Source of the DNA: Lumnitzera littorea
Taxonomy: Eukaryota; Streptophyta; Magnoliopsida; Myrtales; Combretaceae
DNA: 64,000 nucleotides
Direction: 5' to 3'
Assembly: GCA_024138015.1 (NCBI GenBank)
Contig: JAMXBB010000001.1
Location: 94,969,740-95,033,739, forward strand
The position numbers and the translations under genes were made by a program. The notes beneath the pieces are model-generated. The model ran no database searches, was not told where the DNA came from, and saw nothing but the letters and a program-made list of their open reading frames with translations. This document shows positions 1-14,167 of this stretch, piece by piece. How positions within the stretch are numbered: the first letter of the stretch is position 1; each line of letters opens with the position of its first letter.

Positions 1-2922
1 TTTATTTGTACCATATATGAATTTATATATAGGTAGAAATATGCAAAATTACTTAAAATACATGAAATATGTCAAAATAATGCTAATTAATTAAAGAAAA
101 TTCATAAATAATTAAAGAAAAATTTTAAAAAATATGGAAACATGAGGAAATTTCAAGAAAAGAGGCATGTCAATCTAGAAAAGAAAGATAGAAATTCAAC
201 CAATAAGAATGAAGCACATAAAAAGCAAATTTGGAAGAAAATAAGGTTAAATGTCAACTCAAATTAATGCAAAAATATCTAAGCAGCCCTATAAATTCCA
301 AAAATCACTCTCACTCCTCATTTTGGACAGTTAGGAATCAGAAAAAAATTAGGGAGAGAAGAGAAAAGGAGAGAAACATAATTTACAAAAATTTAGAAAA
401 TTATGATACAAATAGGGCATATAAGGAGATCCCTAACCCGACAACAACTTAGGAGTGGATGATCACCACTACTACCGGTGGTGACAGCACCTAAGTCGGC
501 CAACAAAGCCTTAGTTGTCGAAGGTAGCCGTAGCCACCAACTTTGGTGAGTCCAATCTTCCTTTCATTTTTTCATATTTTATTAAAAATACTTAAAAAAT
601 AATGAAATTTGGTATTCTAATGCTTTTAACTATTTGGATTTAGGAAAAAATATTATTTTGATTTAATTATATCTGAAAATATATGATGCTTAAGAAACCG
701 TATAAAACGAGTATGTTTCAATTTAGAAATAAATGATTTTAAGAATATAGTTTTACACTCAAATTTTTTATAAAGACTGCTTAAGTAATATAGAATAATG
801 CTATGAAGCCTTTTTTTCAAAAATATATTTTTGAAAAATTTAGATGATTTTTAAGCCTTAAAATAATGCATAAAATGGGTAATTTTGAGCTAAATAGATA
901 ATTAAAAGCATAATTACTAATTTAGTGTATAATTATATGTTTTAGAATATTGAAATCTGATGTAGTGTGCTATTTGTAGCATTTAAAGGGTTAGATGTAA
1001 TTATTATGGTATTATGTAGTATATATGTAATAGGTAAAAATAGTAAATTTTAAGTTAATTTTGTAATTTAGGGTAATTAAGTGTAAATTCTGATTTGGGA
1101 TGAATTTAGATATTTTGAAATGTTATTTGGTGTTAGGAGATGATATTTAAAATGATAGAGATATTATATGTGTATATTATATACATATTAGGTGATAATA
1201 TATAATATGTAAGTATAAAAAATTAATGAGTAGGAAAATATTAAGTTAAAATTGATATTATAATAATAATAGGAATATATATAAAATCTGACATGAGACT
1301 TAAATTTAAGTATTTATATGAAAAATGTAAAATTTTGTTACATCAAAAGCTTATTCGGTAGCTAAATTAGAAATGTAATGTACCACATTGATTAAAATAC
1401 TTATTAGAAGCGTAGATATAAGCTACTTAAGCATAATTAGATGAATCTCACATTTTAGTTTAGGAAGAATTCCTAAGATTCATAAATAAAAACAATAATC
1501 AAAAGCTAAAACAAAAACTGAATTTAAAGACTGATTTAGAAATTGAATCAAAAATTAATTCGAAACTAATTCGATTATAGAAGATATATAATTTAGATAA
1601 ATGCATAAAATTATAATCCTAAATTTAAAACCTGTGATTTAAAGCTTATATGTATATATATAAGCGTGTACGTTAAATGTAAACTATTCTTAAATCAGAA
1701 TCTAATTCAGAAGCCAAAACGATAATCGAAACAAGAAACAAATTTAAACCCTAGCTGAACAAGGGAAGTAATTCTAAAAGACTTTGACCTAAATTACTAA
1801 ATGTAAGAAAATCATAAACTAAAGATACTTATAATATAAATTACATAATAAAACATATCTATGGTAGTTATGGGAAACTAAACCAACATTTATATTATAA
1901 GGATTATTGGTGATAGTCAGTACAAGTCGTACCTCGAGTGAGTAAGCAAGGAGTTCAAATAAGTTGGGATTAATGCATTACTGCATTTTGGAGGCTTGAA
2001 ATTGTGCTTGTTAGATAGTAAACTACACACATGTACTTGTTTCTGAGTTGATGCTATGATTGTAATTTGCTACTCTAAATTCTATTTGTATGAATTGTTG
2101 CAATGATTGAATACCTTAAACTAGATTTTATTAAATATGACTTGCAATTCTAAATTGGGCATGCATAATAACCCATTAAGGGAAACTTAGGGTTCTCCGG
2201 CTAAATACCGATCCCTTCAAAAGGGATAACGCTGAATAACATAATCGATTCCTTCTTCGTTCTTAGTGAACTAAGTAATAAGTGAGGAAGTCACGGCAAA
2301 GGTGAAGTCAATGGTTCAAAGATAATTGTAGGAGGAGCAGTGTCTCCATTATAAAAGCTTGGGTTTAGATATAAGCTGTTACATTAATAGAAACTCCTCG
2401 ACTTGCATTTGCTCGTACATGCATAACATTTAACTAGTTTGGTTGATAACCGTATAGGTGATTGACGTATAGTTTTAAGTCTCTATCCCAACTTATTGAA
2501 TTATGGTTGATCACATCCCTATAGACGTTATTACATGTGCTAGCAAGGAAGCGGTGTATAATTATCCTAAGGCCAGCAACTACTGGATCATAGGGGAGTG
2601 AAAACATAAACTGAAGACCGGATACACTCTCAACTTGAGATTTATCTGTTAAGCTTTTAGTATTAATTTACGAATTACTCAAGTAAATTATGTTAAGTTG
2701 TTAAATCTTGTAAATATACTCAAATTATTTTAACGAGTATGTATTTTTCTTAAGTTTATAAATAAATAGCATATTTAATTTATAAACTATTTACTTCAAA
2801 ACAAGTTAATCGTGAATGCCTTGTGTAAATCAGGTCTAAGATAGCGGCGGTATAGTTGACTCCTATTTTAGAATGGTTTGTTCAACAAGACTGTTATAAC
2901 TCTGTCACTTTGGGGCGTAATA
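1..2922 (+). mobile_element. Family X long LTR-like repeat, copy 1 (left end outside window)
   Basis: Non-coding AT-rich repeat matching, in reverse complement, the bounded insertion at 39,557-42,682. Shared blocks are a GC-richer box at about 470-550 ending in GGTGAGTCC, a box near 1,935-1,975, a block at 2,160-2,350 with the words TTCTCCGGCTAAATACCGA and AAAGGGATAACGC, and a terminal block at 2,815-2,922 ending GGGGCGTAATA (GGGGTGTGACA in the bounded copy). Such an end is typical of LTRs of plant chromoviruses (Tekay/Del type), which are several kb long; that assignment is inferred. No primer-binding site follows 2,922, so this looks like a solo or truncated LTR. The small reading frame at 231-452 has no recognisable domain. 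Confidence 0.6.
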
Positions 2923-2974
2923 AAATGATGAGGCCATGACTAGTGACAAGTAAGTGGAAATTCTAAAGATTGAA

Positions 2975-3413
2975 GCAGGGGTATAAATGAGACAAGCCTA
3001 GTCTTAAGCTACTCAAGTTTGACTCGATATTTACTTAATTTCGACCCAGCCACAATCGAGTCAAGCTTAAGCTTAAGCTACTAGAGTAACTTGTCAAGTG
3101 GAGCTCGAGCTTTGTGATGCTCAACTCAATAAGCTTGCAAGCCTAATCGAACTCGAGGCAAAGAGAAATATTAGTCGAGTTCCAACTATGTTTAAATATT
3201 ATTATTATTTTAATTAAATTTATAACATCTTTTAAGATTATTAATTCCAAACAAACTTAATCGAGTCTAGCTAGAGCTTATCGAGTTTCATTTTGAGCTG
3301 AGCTCGAGCTTTATAAATTAAAACTTGATCGAATTCGAACTTTATGTTTTTCCATTCAAGTCGAGTTCGAGCTTAATACTATATTGTCCTTAACTTGACT
3401 CATTTATAGTTCT
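2975..3413. mobile_element. Small hAT-like non-autonomous element rich in CTCGAG/GAGCTCGA words
   Basis: The left end GGGGTATAAATGAGACAAG and the reverse complement of the right end (AACTATAAATGAGTCAAG) form an imperfect terminal inverted repeat of about 15 bp. The interior repeats GAGCTCGAG, TCGAGTTCGAGC and AAGCTTAAG words in both orientations. Flanks AGATTGAA (2,967-2,974) and AGACTAAA (3,414-3,421) match at 6 of 8 positions, with both mismatches transitions, as expected of a decayed 8-bp hAT target duplication. It lies between two X copies. Confidence 0.45.
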
Positions 3414-3424
3414 AGACTAAAGTA

Positions 3425-4320
3425 TATGTTTGTTTGTAATTATAAATAGTTAATTGTGCACATATTGTGCCTCTACTTGGTTACTAAAATACTAGTTGGT
3501 AACTCAGCTACATATTTGGCTGCGTTGTTGTGAAACTAACTCTATCTAATGTGTTTGTGAAATGATTGATTACCTTTAACTGAACTAATATAAATATGAC
3601 TAAAACTTTAAAAGGACACGTATTACATCTCATTGGTGGACGATTAAGATTCTCAAGCTAAATTCCAACCCCTTTAACAAGATGTAGTGTATTGGCCTTT
3701 CCCTACCCTTAATCAAACTAAGTGACAAAGGATAAGGTCATAGTAAGGTCGGGGACATCAAGTCAAAGGTAGTCGTTGGATGACAGTTTGACCGTGTGAG
3801 CATCGTAGCCTTTATAATGGCATCATGACGTTCATGTGTAAACTCCTTAACTCGAGTTAAAGCGTGTATAGTTTCTTTAATATCACAATGGAACACATAT
3901 TCATGCATTGCATTTATTAATTAATTGACAACCTTATTACTTTGCTCAACTTATAGGTTTTTGACCATTGTCCCTTACTAAGTTCATGATTCTTTGGCTC
4001 ATTCTCTATAGTGTTCTGTAGGTTATCGAAGCTAAAGAATTGGATGAGTTAATAGCCTAAGTGCATGAGAGTTTCCGCAAACCTAACAAGGAAACTTATA
4101 CCAAGATGTGAATGTAGGTCATTTTGGTGGAAACTAACTTTAGAATTGCTTTTAGTACTCATTATACTATTTGATGGACGATCTCGATTCTCTACAGTCA
4201 TGATGGTTCATATGAGGATAAAAAAAAATTGCCCCATAATATTTTTAACTCATGTATTTATATTTTAATCATATAGAACATTTAGTAGGTTGCTAGTGAG
4301 TCAAAACCTTTATAATTAAA
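3425..4320 (+). mobile_element. Family X fragment, copy 2
   Basis: The stretch from about 3,560 to 4,060 repeats the X block that runs from the GATTAAGATTCTCAAGCTAAATTCC word (ATTCTCCAGCCAAATTCC at 27,853) through AACTAAGTGACAAAGGA to the CTTACTAAG...CTCATTC block. It is closer to copy 3 than to the bounded copy. The ends are not defined, and nothing coding is seen; the 67-codon frame at 4,065 has no domain. Confidence 0.4.
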
Positions 4321-6860
4321 GCAAACAGAACAATTGTTGCATCTTGAACTAGACAACTTACATAATAGATAGCATATGCTTGTAAATTGAGGCACGATAT
4401 GAGAGATGGGAAGTTAGTAGGTATACAGTCGTATAATGGATATTTAGGAGGTTATTTTTGTGCTAATTTCTTGTGTATGGTCAATTTTATAATATTATAT
4501 AGGAAAATGATTTTCTATATGCCTAAAAAACTAAAGTAGGCTATCCAACTTTAATATTATAGATAGATGAATAATTTTATAATTTACTTTTACTAGCATT
4601 GGATATGATTTCATATGTATTGTAAATCTGACTACTGATCACATGTAGATCAAGTAAAATGTTAATTTATTTTTGTTACCATTCATGTAAATATTGCAAT
4701 TTTCGTATCCTTATGGTACTAGTTTATATATATAAACACACCAACGTTATGGGTACATAAAAAGTTAAAACAATAAATATAATATTGATATAGTAATTTT
4801 CCTTTTACTTTTTTACAATAGTGTCACTTCCCTCTCATCCGCATGAAAGTGCAGGCGTACGTCTTAAATCACAACTCGTCATAAAATACCATACATTCTC
4901 AAATACAATATCAAATATGTACAGGGGGGAAAAGATAATAATACGTGGTAGGGTAACTGAATTAGAATTTTGAATCCAAAGGAAAAAAGAATCCTATAAA
5001 CCTGTAAAAAAGTAGTCGAACTTGCAAGAATATAAAAACATGGGAATTTCGGTTATTGGCAAGTGGCAAGCATGATTTTAATGAAATCAATTTACTTTAG
5101 AATCTCAACCAAATGGATATTTTGTTTCAAATAAAGTATTAGTAAAGGCTTATTTGTAAGCTTACAAATACAATTACTCATAATCATCTATGACCAAAAA
5201 AACTCTATAGCTTTCACTAACAATAGCATCACAACATGTCAAAAAGGAAAAAAAAAAAAAAAAAAAAGATATGTAGCATCGACACCACCTAAGATACATC
5301 CATACCATCCAAAATTGTCCAGATCACGATTCTACCTAGAACCACTATAAAATTTATAGAATCAAAACCTAGAATTGAAGTGTAGAAGTATAAATTTCTA
5401 TAACTTATATAAAATAACTTTAAAAAATTATAAATAAAATTATGGTAATCATAAAAAATCTTAAAATACATGATAAAAATAAAGAAAAAGAAATTAATTT
5501 ATTTTTCCATAAAACACTCTTAATCTTAATCTACCATGCATAGAAAAAGTACATCTAAAGTTGAAAGTATATTCTTTCACCATTATTTTGCTTTAAAAAA
5601 TAGCTAGGAATTGAAGAGAATTAAATCTTTTGAAGTAATAGATTTCTTTGTAAACTTTACAGCTAAAATTGCATCTTAAACACATTAAGAATGTTGAATA
5701 GGAAAAATGATATAGCACCATAATAGTTGATGGACTTATAGAATCCTAGTAATATTTTTTTATTATTATTTAACCCATTGAATCAGACCGGTAGAAACAG
5801 TATGTCAATCAAGAATGTAAATTTCTATCAAGTTGGATGTGTAAACTTGTGATTCTACCAAAGTCTATATGAAAATAATTTTATACTCAATTTAGTTCAA
5901 AAAGCCTTATAAAATAGTAAACTCATAGATACGTAAGTTTAATTGCGATTTTAACAACACTTAATCACGATTTTGATAACTATACACATCAAATACCAAT
6001 TGGCTGATAGAAGTATTTAAAATAAATGTAAATCAAAACTAAGAAACTAAAATAAAATGAAAATCGAAAGAAATTTTAAAATAAGAAAGCCAAAGAAGGC
6101 AATGTATCACGAAAACCAATTGAGTAATAGGTCACCACCAACCATCAACCCATGATGAAATACTTGAAAAGGATGGAGCAATCACAACCTACGTAAAATG
6201 ATGTCTCAACATCCTAAGATGGAGAAAAGAGGAGAAAAAGAAAATGAAAAAAAAAAAAGAAAGAGAAAAGAAAAGAAAGATAAAGCAAAATGGATTAAAT
6301 TGGTTATCTTAGGCTGACAAACCAAAGATAGAAGTAAGCACAAGTCAATTCCAAACCATGACCTAACATGGAACCATGTTGGTCGTTTTGCAAAACAAAC
6401 TCGACCCATGTGGTGATTGTTGCCCCAATAATGAACCTGAAGCATATACGATCAAGAGTGATTAATGAAAACTAAAAAACATTTTTATTAATTATTGAAA
6501 AAAAAAACTAAAAAATAAAATATAAAATTATGTTATAATAAAAATTTAAATTGTTTCTACATGATTTATTAAAAAAAAAGTCCCCATTTATAGCATGTTG
6601 CTATTAAAGATAGAAGAAATAAATAAACCATCGATATTAGTCCATTTTGCTATTGATATCTTTGTAGTTTTTTTTTTATCAACATTATTAATGTCACAAT
6701 ATAGATAACTTGTAGTTTCTCGACTTTATAAGAAAATGGGAACAAACTACTTAGTTTTTTCGGTTCAAAGTGAATATTCAAAATCTAGAAATTTTAAAAA
6801 TAACTAAAAAAAAATTAGGTTAAAAACCATGAATAGACTATGTAAAGTTATACTTTATCT
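4321..6860. other. AT-rich intergenic sequence, nothing recognised
   Basis: No coding region with recognisable domains and no bounded repeat is visible. It contains a 20-bp poly(A) run at 5,248-5,267 and a purine-rich stretch near 6,225-6,285. The short frames here (5,289-5,471 and 6,206-6,445, minus) read low-complexity sequence and are not supported as genes. Confidence 0.6.
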
Positions 6861-6863
6861 GTC

Positions 6864-7010
6864 AAACGTGGCCGCCCTCTACCAATTAGTAAGGTAGCTG
6901 CGGTTCGGACCCTAACAAGTCCAGGGCCAAGGAATTATAGAAACCTTCCAGCCTGCCTGAGCCGAAGTGTTGTATCCAACAAGGTCTGCGATATTTTTAT
7001 GCTTTTCCTT
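6864..7010. other. GC-richer island of unknown nature
   Basis: A stretch of about 145 bp stands out from the AT-rich surroundings. It includes GGTTCGGACCC at 6,902-6,912, close to the pol III B-box consensus GGTTCGANNCC, and short inverted words (GGACC / GGTCC class). I could not fold it into a tRNA, SINE or known small RNA, and no coding frame is convincing. It lies about 0.9 kb beyond the eL24 stop codon. Confidence 0.25.
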
Positions 7011-7869
7011 GCGTTAAACCTAATTTGAGGTTTTGTAACGAAGGAAGGAAAAACATTGCTCAAATTGTAGATGCAACTGATCAATTGCTGTCATTTAAAA
7101 AATATTAAAATGATCAGGTCCGCGTTTTCAACCTTTTAACTTCGTAGGCATCAAAAAGTCTAAAATTACGTTGCCTGATGCAAAGAATGGGCATGGACCA
7201 TCGCATGTAAACGACTCTGTAAACCCCCTCCCATTCACCAAACCAAATTCTGGCAAGCAGGCTGTACTTTATTTATATCCAAGGCTATGTACAAAGTTTC
7301 TTAGAATGACGAGATTGTGTAAGATCATCGTCACGGTGAATCGGCTTATGGAGAATTCTCGGAGTTTTCTGTACTTGGAGGAAGCTCAAGTCATAATAAT
7401 GTAAGGGTTTCATCCGATATCTCCTAAGAGACATGACGTAATGATTTCAAATAATGGGTAATGCAACATCTTTGCAGTTATTGCAAACTCGGAATCTTGA
7501 TTTCATTCAGCGAAAGCTTCGGTAATATCAGTGGCACTACATTATGTAATTGGAGTGAGCAATTAACAGCATGACAACCACATAGATAGAATTCAACTTT
7601 TAACTACCCTAGTACAAACTAAGGATCTCAATGTCCGTAAAACCTCTTGGCTTATGCCATGAACAGCAAACCCATCGATAAAGGATATTGAAATAAATAT
7701 ACTAGGCTTAGAGAAGTTCAACTTCAACATACACACTAAGAATGTAGGAGTTCAATTTCAAAATCAAAATCTCAAAATGAGCAGCACAAAAGGCTAGTAA
7801 CCAAAACACACTTTGCTCGATATGATGAACATTGATTCTGCACCTAAAATGGGGGATTATGTAAGGAAT

Positions 7870-9719
<1,850 letters not shown>

Positions 9720-9765
9720 GGTTGGATGAGGAGTAGGTGTTGGCTGCCGCAAATGGAATGGAAGA

Positions 9766-9851
9766 AAACCCTAATCAAGCGTCCATCTTTTATTCCGTGG
9801 AAATTTGCAGGGTTTTCGTTATTGGGCCAACAAGATGTACTTGCAGGCCCA
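9766..9851 (-). promoter_or_regulatory. eL24 promoter cluster: telo-box plus two site II motifs
   Basis: Just upstream of the eL24 start lie a telo-box AAACCCTAA (9,766-9,774), an AGGGTTTT half telo-box (9,809-9,816), TGGGCC (9,823-9,828) and GGCCCA (9,846-9,851). Telo-boxes combined with site II TGGGCC/T motifs are the known signature of plant ribosomal protein and other growth-coupled genes, where TCP-type factors bind site II. The motifs are seen; the regulatory role is inferred. No clear TATA box was found. Confidence 0.7.
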
Positions 9852-10134
9852 TCAAGAGTTTTAATGTACGATTTTTCATATTAGTCTACTTTTATGTGCC
9901 CATTCCCGAGAGCTACTTTAAGGTTCTAACATAGTCTTCGATAATTTATTTTTGAATTTATGAAATGCGCTTTTACTAAATGTTTATTTAAACAAAAATA
10001 TCATATAATTGGAACACCAAAATAAATATGCCAATCATACCAACCACAATTTCTATTTTTGAATTTGCATTCCTTTTCATCGAGAAAAACTAATCAAATA
10101 CCCCTGCTAACTCACTAGGCTTTTTTCTCTTCCA

Positions 10135-10472
10135 TCTATTTTATAAATTACCTTCATCATTTAAAACATAGGAAAAAAACAAAACTATACATGTCTATTG
10201 ACTTAAAAAAAATATGTAACTATAAATTTTATAAAAAAATAATTAAAACACCATTGTTATATCTTATCTTGGTACAAATACATTAATATCGTATCTTAAT
10301 GCATTAATTCAAATAGTTATATTATATCTTTAAGATACAATATAGCAATAATATTTTGATAATATTTTTTTATCTAATTTGTATTTATATAATATTTATT
10401 AATTTTGGTGATAAATATTTAAATTTCTCTATTTTATTAAGCACATGCAATGCAGGTGTATTATCCCACTAG
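10135..10472 (+). mobile_element. Candidate non-autonomous Helitron-like element
   Basis: The right end reads TGCAATGCAGGTGTATTATCCCACTAG followed by T, resembling the plant Helitron 3' end: a decayed GC hairpin close to a terminal CTRR, inserted before T. A possible 5' end is TCTATTTTATAAATTACC after an A at 10,134. The interior is AT-rich and non-coding. The 5' boundary is weak. Confidence 0.3.
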
Positions 10473-11108
10473 TTAATCAAGAATATTTTAATAAGTAAAA
10501 AAGTAGACCTATTATCATTTATATATATCAAAATATTATTGATATTTATTCATCACTCATAGAAATATGTCATTTATCAATATTAATAAATTTTTTTCCA
10601 CAATATCGGGGTTTCTTAACGTTTTACAATATAAAACAATGAAATATTACAGCATCAATTAATTAAAAAAATCTCTAAAAAGTAAGTTATATTCATTTTC
10701 GGAATTTCTCATGTCTTTTCCTTCTCAATTTTATAATTCACTGTGAAAACAGTTGACTTTATATTCTCCTTGAGTAATTTCATGTTTTACCGTCATCTAC
10801 AATTACGTATAAACTTTGAAAGTATCCTCCTTAGTTTGCTGAAATAAAAAAAAAAAACTCAAGATTTCATCATTATATGTCCAATATCCATTTACATATA
10901 AAGGAAGGAAAATTTAAGTGAAATGAAATAAAAATAATATAACTTTGTTGTATTTAAAATAATGTAGAAGAAATTTTGTGCATCTTTATAACACATACTC
11001 ACTTCTTCTTCTTTTTTCTATATTGTGAAGGAATACTTCTATATCCATATCTTTCGGGGAAAAAAAGTGATAATATGTGTAGATATATAATTTTTTAAAC
11101 GATAATAG

Positions 11109-11669
11109 ATATTTATATTATTAAAGCAGATTGACCATTAAGTAATTATCTCTTTAAACATTACCATTTAGCCTTCCAAATTAAAATTTTATTACAAAAA
11201 AAACAATATTAAAAATAACTTATTAAAATTATAATTATTTTATACTAAGAGTAAAATTGACATATTAATCCACTCTCTTCCATTAATTTCTCCTAATTCT
11301 AAAACTCACTTTTTTTACTTTCTTCACACACAATGTGGTGTTTATCCCATGATTTTTCTCCTTTCTTTCTGTTTTCTCTCCTATCTTATTTTACATGTAT
11401 GCATTGTATAACAAAAATTCATATTATAATGAAATATAACCATGATGATAATTAATATCCACTCACATGTATGGATTTCTATCCTTAATCCTCATTTACT
11501 CATAAGTAAAGAACTAAAGATTTAAAGTGAGTATAGATAAAAAAAAAATTTAGATTTATATTATTTAATAAAAATTATGATTTTTTATCAAATAAATAAT
11601 AGTAAAATTTAAAGATATAAATTTAATTTTATTTAATCTATATATGCATTACAAGTGCATTATCTGCTA
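11109..11669 (+). mobile_element. Candidate Helitron-like fragment
   Basis: The left side has TATTTATATTATTAAAGCAG, close to the TATATTATTAAA start of plant non-autonomous Helitrons. The right side has GCATTACAAGTGCATTATCTGCTA, close to their 3' end, then runs into a TA-dinucleotide tract (about 11,672-11,702). Neither terminal TC nor CTRR is perfect. Confidence 0.25.
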
Positions 11670-11670
11670 C

Positions 11671-11703
<33 letters not shown>

Positions 11704-12070
11704 TTGGAGAGTTAATAGAATATATAAAAGAAAAGAGTATTAAGTTATTTTCAAAGATCACATAAAGTAAAAACAAATTATGTGATAGATATAAGAAAAA
11801 GTACGTTGTCAACCATAAAACCAATCTAAGCGTGTTTTACTATAAAAAATTAACTATAGTTATTATCAAAAAGAGCATCTCTTATAAAGTCATGAACGAT
11901 ACTATTGTAGGAAAATAACCTGAACAGAGTAAAAGCGAAACTATAAATAAAGATAAAAAGAACGTCACACAATGACATGTTATTAAAGTAAAATGACAAA
12001 TTAAAACCATAAGTACAGAAGGTAGAGCCCGCTCGAGACCAGACACGGTAGGGGCCTATCATCCACGTCA

Positions 12071-12480
12071 TCTTCTATTATATTAAAAAGAAAATCTTTT
12101 TTTAACTATCTAAAACTAATAATTTAATTTCTTTTAGTTTTAATCATTAAATATATTTATAAAGCAATTACTAAAACAAATTAATCACATCCCACAAAAT
12201 TCTCAATTGGTGTGTCTAACTATATGTTTACTATTCTTTATTATACTTACTTTTATTGTTGTTATTCTTTTATTTTCCATTATTCTAATTAACCAACATT
12301 ACAATGACTTGGCAAATTTATTACACTTTTTTTTACCAACATTTTTAAGAATTTTTTTTTTGAAAAATTTATTACAATTTTAATTTTACTAATATATATT
12401 ATCGACTTTTTTCTATAATTTTAAGTTCAATCTTTTTTTATATATGTTTTACACACACAATACAGGATATCATTTGCTAG
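12071..12480 (+). mobile_element. Candidate non-autonomous Helitron, 410 bp
   Basis: It starts TCTTCTATTATATTAAAAAG directly after A (12,070) and ends CATTTGCTAG directly before T (12,481), preceded by ACACACACAATACAGGATATC. Terminal TC, the TATATTAAAA motif, CTAG as CTRR, and insertion between A and T all fit Helitrons. The 3' hairpin is decayed. No Rep/Hel coding sequence is present. Confidence 0.42.
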
Positions 12481-12971
12481 TTATATAAAATCAATAAGTT
12501 TGTAGTATTGCACATGATATTTTCATAAGTACCTTAATCATGACATGTAATACAAGATATGAGAAATATTATGTTATAAATAAATATATAGACAATTTTT
12601 TATATGGTTTAGGTATATGTATGTGTATATATATATATATCTTGTTCGGTACTTATATAATTATGTATATATTATATAATAAAGTTTAATAAATAGATTA
12701 AATCATATCAAAATATAATTGATATATATATATATATACATACAGTATTGCATATAAGTTAGATGATATTTGATTATAGAAATTATAAAGCATTTATCAT
12801 TTATACAGTTTCTAATAATTAATATACAATATGGTACGAGAAGATAATCATAAAAAACTAAAATGAAAACAAAAAAATTCATGGAAAACATTAGATAAAG
12901 AAGACCTAAAAAAAAAAAAGAAAAGACAACACAATATAGTAATATTCATATTAAGAAAACATATTATAGAA

Positions 12972-13690
12972 TACCTCACGCTCCGAATAAAAAGAGTCGT
13001 AACAATCTCATCATGTAAACTAATCTAAAATAGAAATTAACCCCACAGCTGTTATCGTAGATATAGTCCACACAATGACTCAACCAACATGAAGCATCTG
13101 TTCTAATACCTATAAATAATCAAACATGTGGTATAACTTTACAAAATACCTATTATCTCATAACACAACAATACTTACATAAACGTCTCACATCTAAAGT
13201 TATGATTTACAACCAGAACTTACTAAAAAAACTACAGGTTTTGTGAACTATTAACAATAAGTTAGGAAACTAGTGGGCGTTCTAGGGAATTCTTAATTAG
13301 TTTCCTCAAAATTCAAAAGAAAAGTAAAAAACCTAGGTTTAGTTGATCCTTCGTTCCTCACTTTCGCAATCAACAGTACACTAACCTAGGAGTAGTGGTA
13401 TCTAAACATTCTATTCTTCACTCAGTATCTACAAAAGAGTCTACGAAGGTGTAAATACAACTAGGTTAGTAAGAAGGATGGAGTTAAAAGAGTATTGAAC
13501 AATTACAAGTAAGGTTATTAATTATGATGAAATGCAATGTAATCAATCATATGAAATATCGTACAATGTTATCCTATCCATTGTGATGTTAGAGAAATTG
13601 CATCCACTTTAACTCGAATTGAGGAGTTTTGGTGTAACTCAAATCAGACCAAATCCAAGCTTGTACAATGGAAAACACCCTTTAATAGGG
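12972..13690 (-). mobile_element. Family X fragment, copy 4, reverse orientation
   Basis: The left edge TACCTCACGCTCCGAATAAAAAGAG and AGAGTCGTAACAATCTC mirror the left edge of the bounded X insertion (TGTCACACCCCGAAGCGGC and AGAGTCGTAACAGCC). Further matches run to GGAGTTTTGGTGTAACTC and CCAAGCTTGTACAATGG near 13,620-13,670, matching 40,150-40,200. It stops near 13,690, so about the terminal quarter of the LTR remains. Confidence 0.55.
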
Positions 13691-14167
13691 ATTAGCTTGT
13701 AACTATCTCCAAGTTGAGGTCGACTTGTCCCAAGCTAAGGCCTATAAACTCTTACTGAGGGCAAATAAATGCCAGAAGGACAAGAGGGAGAAAAAGAGCC
13801 ACTCGACAATAAGTTTGTCATCTGTCGAGTAACTGAGAGGTCATGTTACCGAGAGTTAAAGGCCCAAGATCTACTTAGTACAGCACGAAGAGATTAGTGC
13901 CTACTAATTTTAGGACTCGACAATTATGGGCTGAACTTTCGAGTATCTCAGCCAAGCACTACAAGACTTCAGATACTCCTTTCCAAACTTGAACATCTAA
14001 TTGCCAACCCCTCCTAGTTCGAATCTTGCTCCTTCTAAGACATACTGAATAACCGCATGCCAACTTCCCATATAAAACACACAGTTTTGTATTCTTATAC
14101 ATATTTTCTTTATGGACCCATTTTTTAGGATTTAAGGCTTTGTACATTATTTACAATTTTACCTATT
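13691..14167. other. Unassigned sequence with LTR-like features
   Basis: This 480-bp stretch lies between an X fragment and the broken start of gypsy copy A. It has a TATA-like CCATATAAAAC (about 14,068-14,078) and GTCGAGT-type words like those of gypsy LTRs here, but I could not align it with any LTR in the window. The 62-codon minus frame (13,959-14,147) has no recognisable domain. Confidence 0.3.

Noticed and set aside
6900..6915. tRNA gene at the B-box-like GGTTCGGACCC
   Set aside because: No A-box at the right distance and no cloverleaf could be drawn.
7171..7404. 77-codon plus-strand frame near the eL24 3' end
   Set aside because: No recognisable domain, no continuation and no splice partner found.
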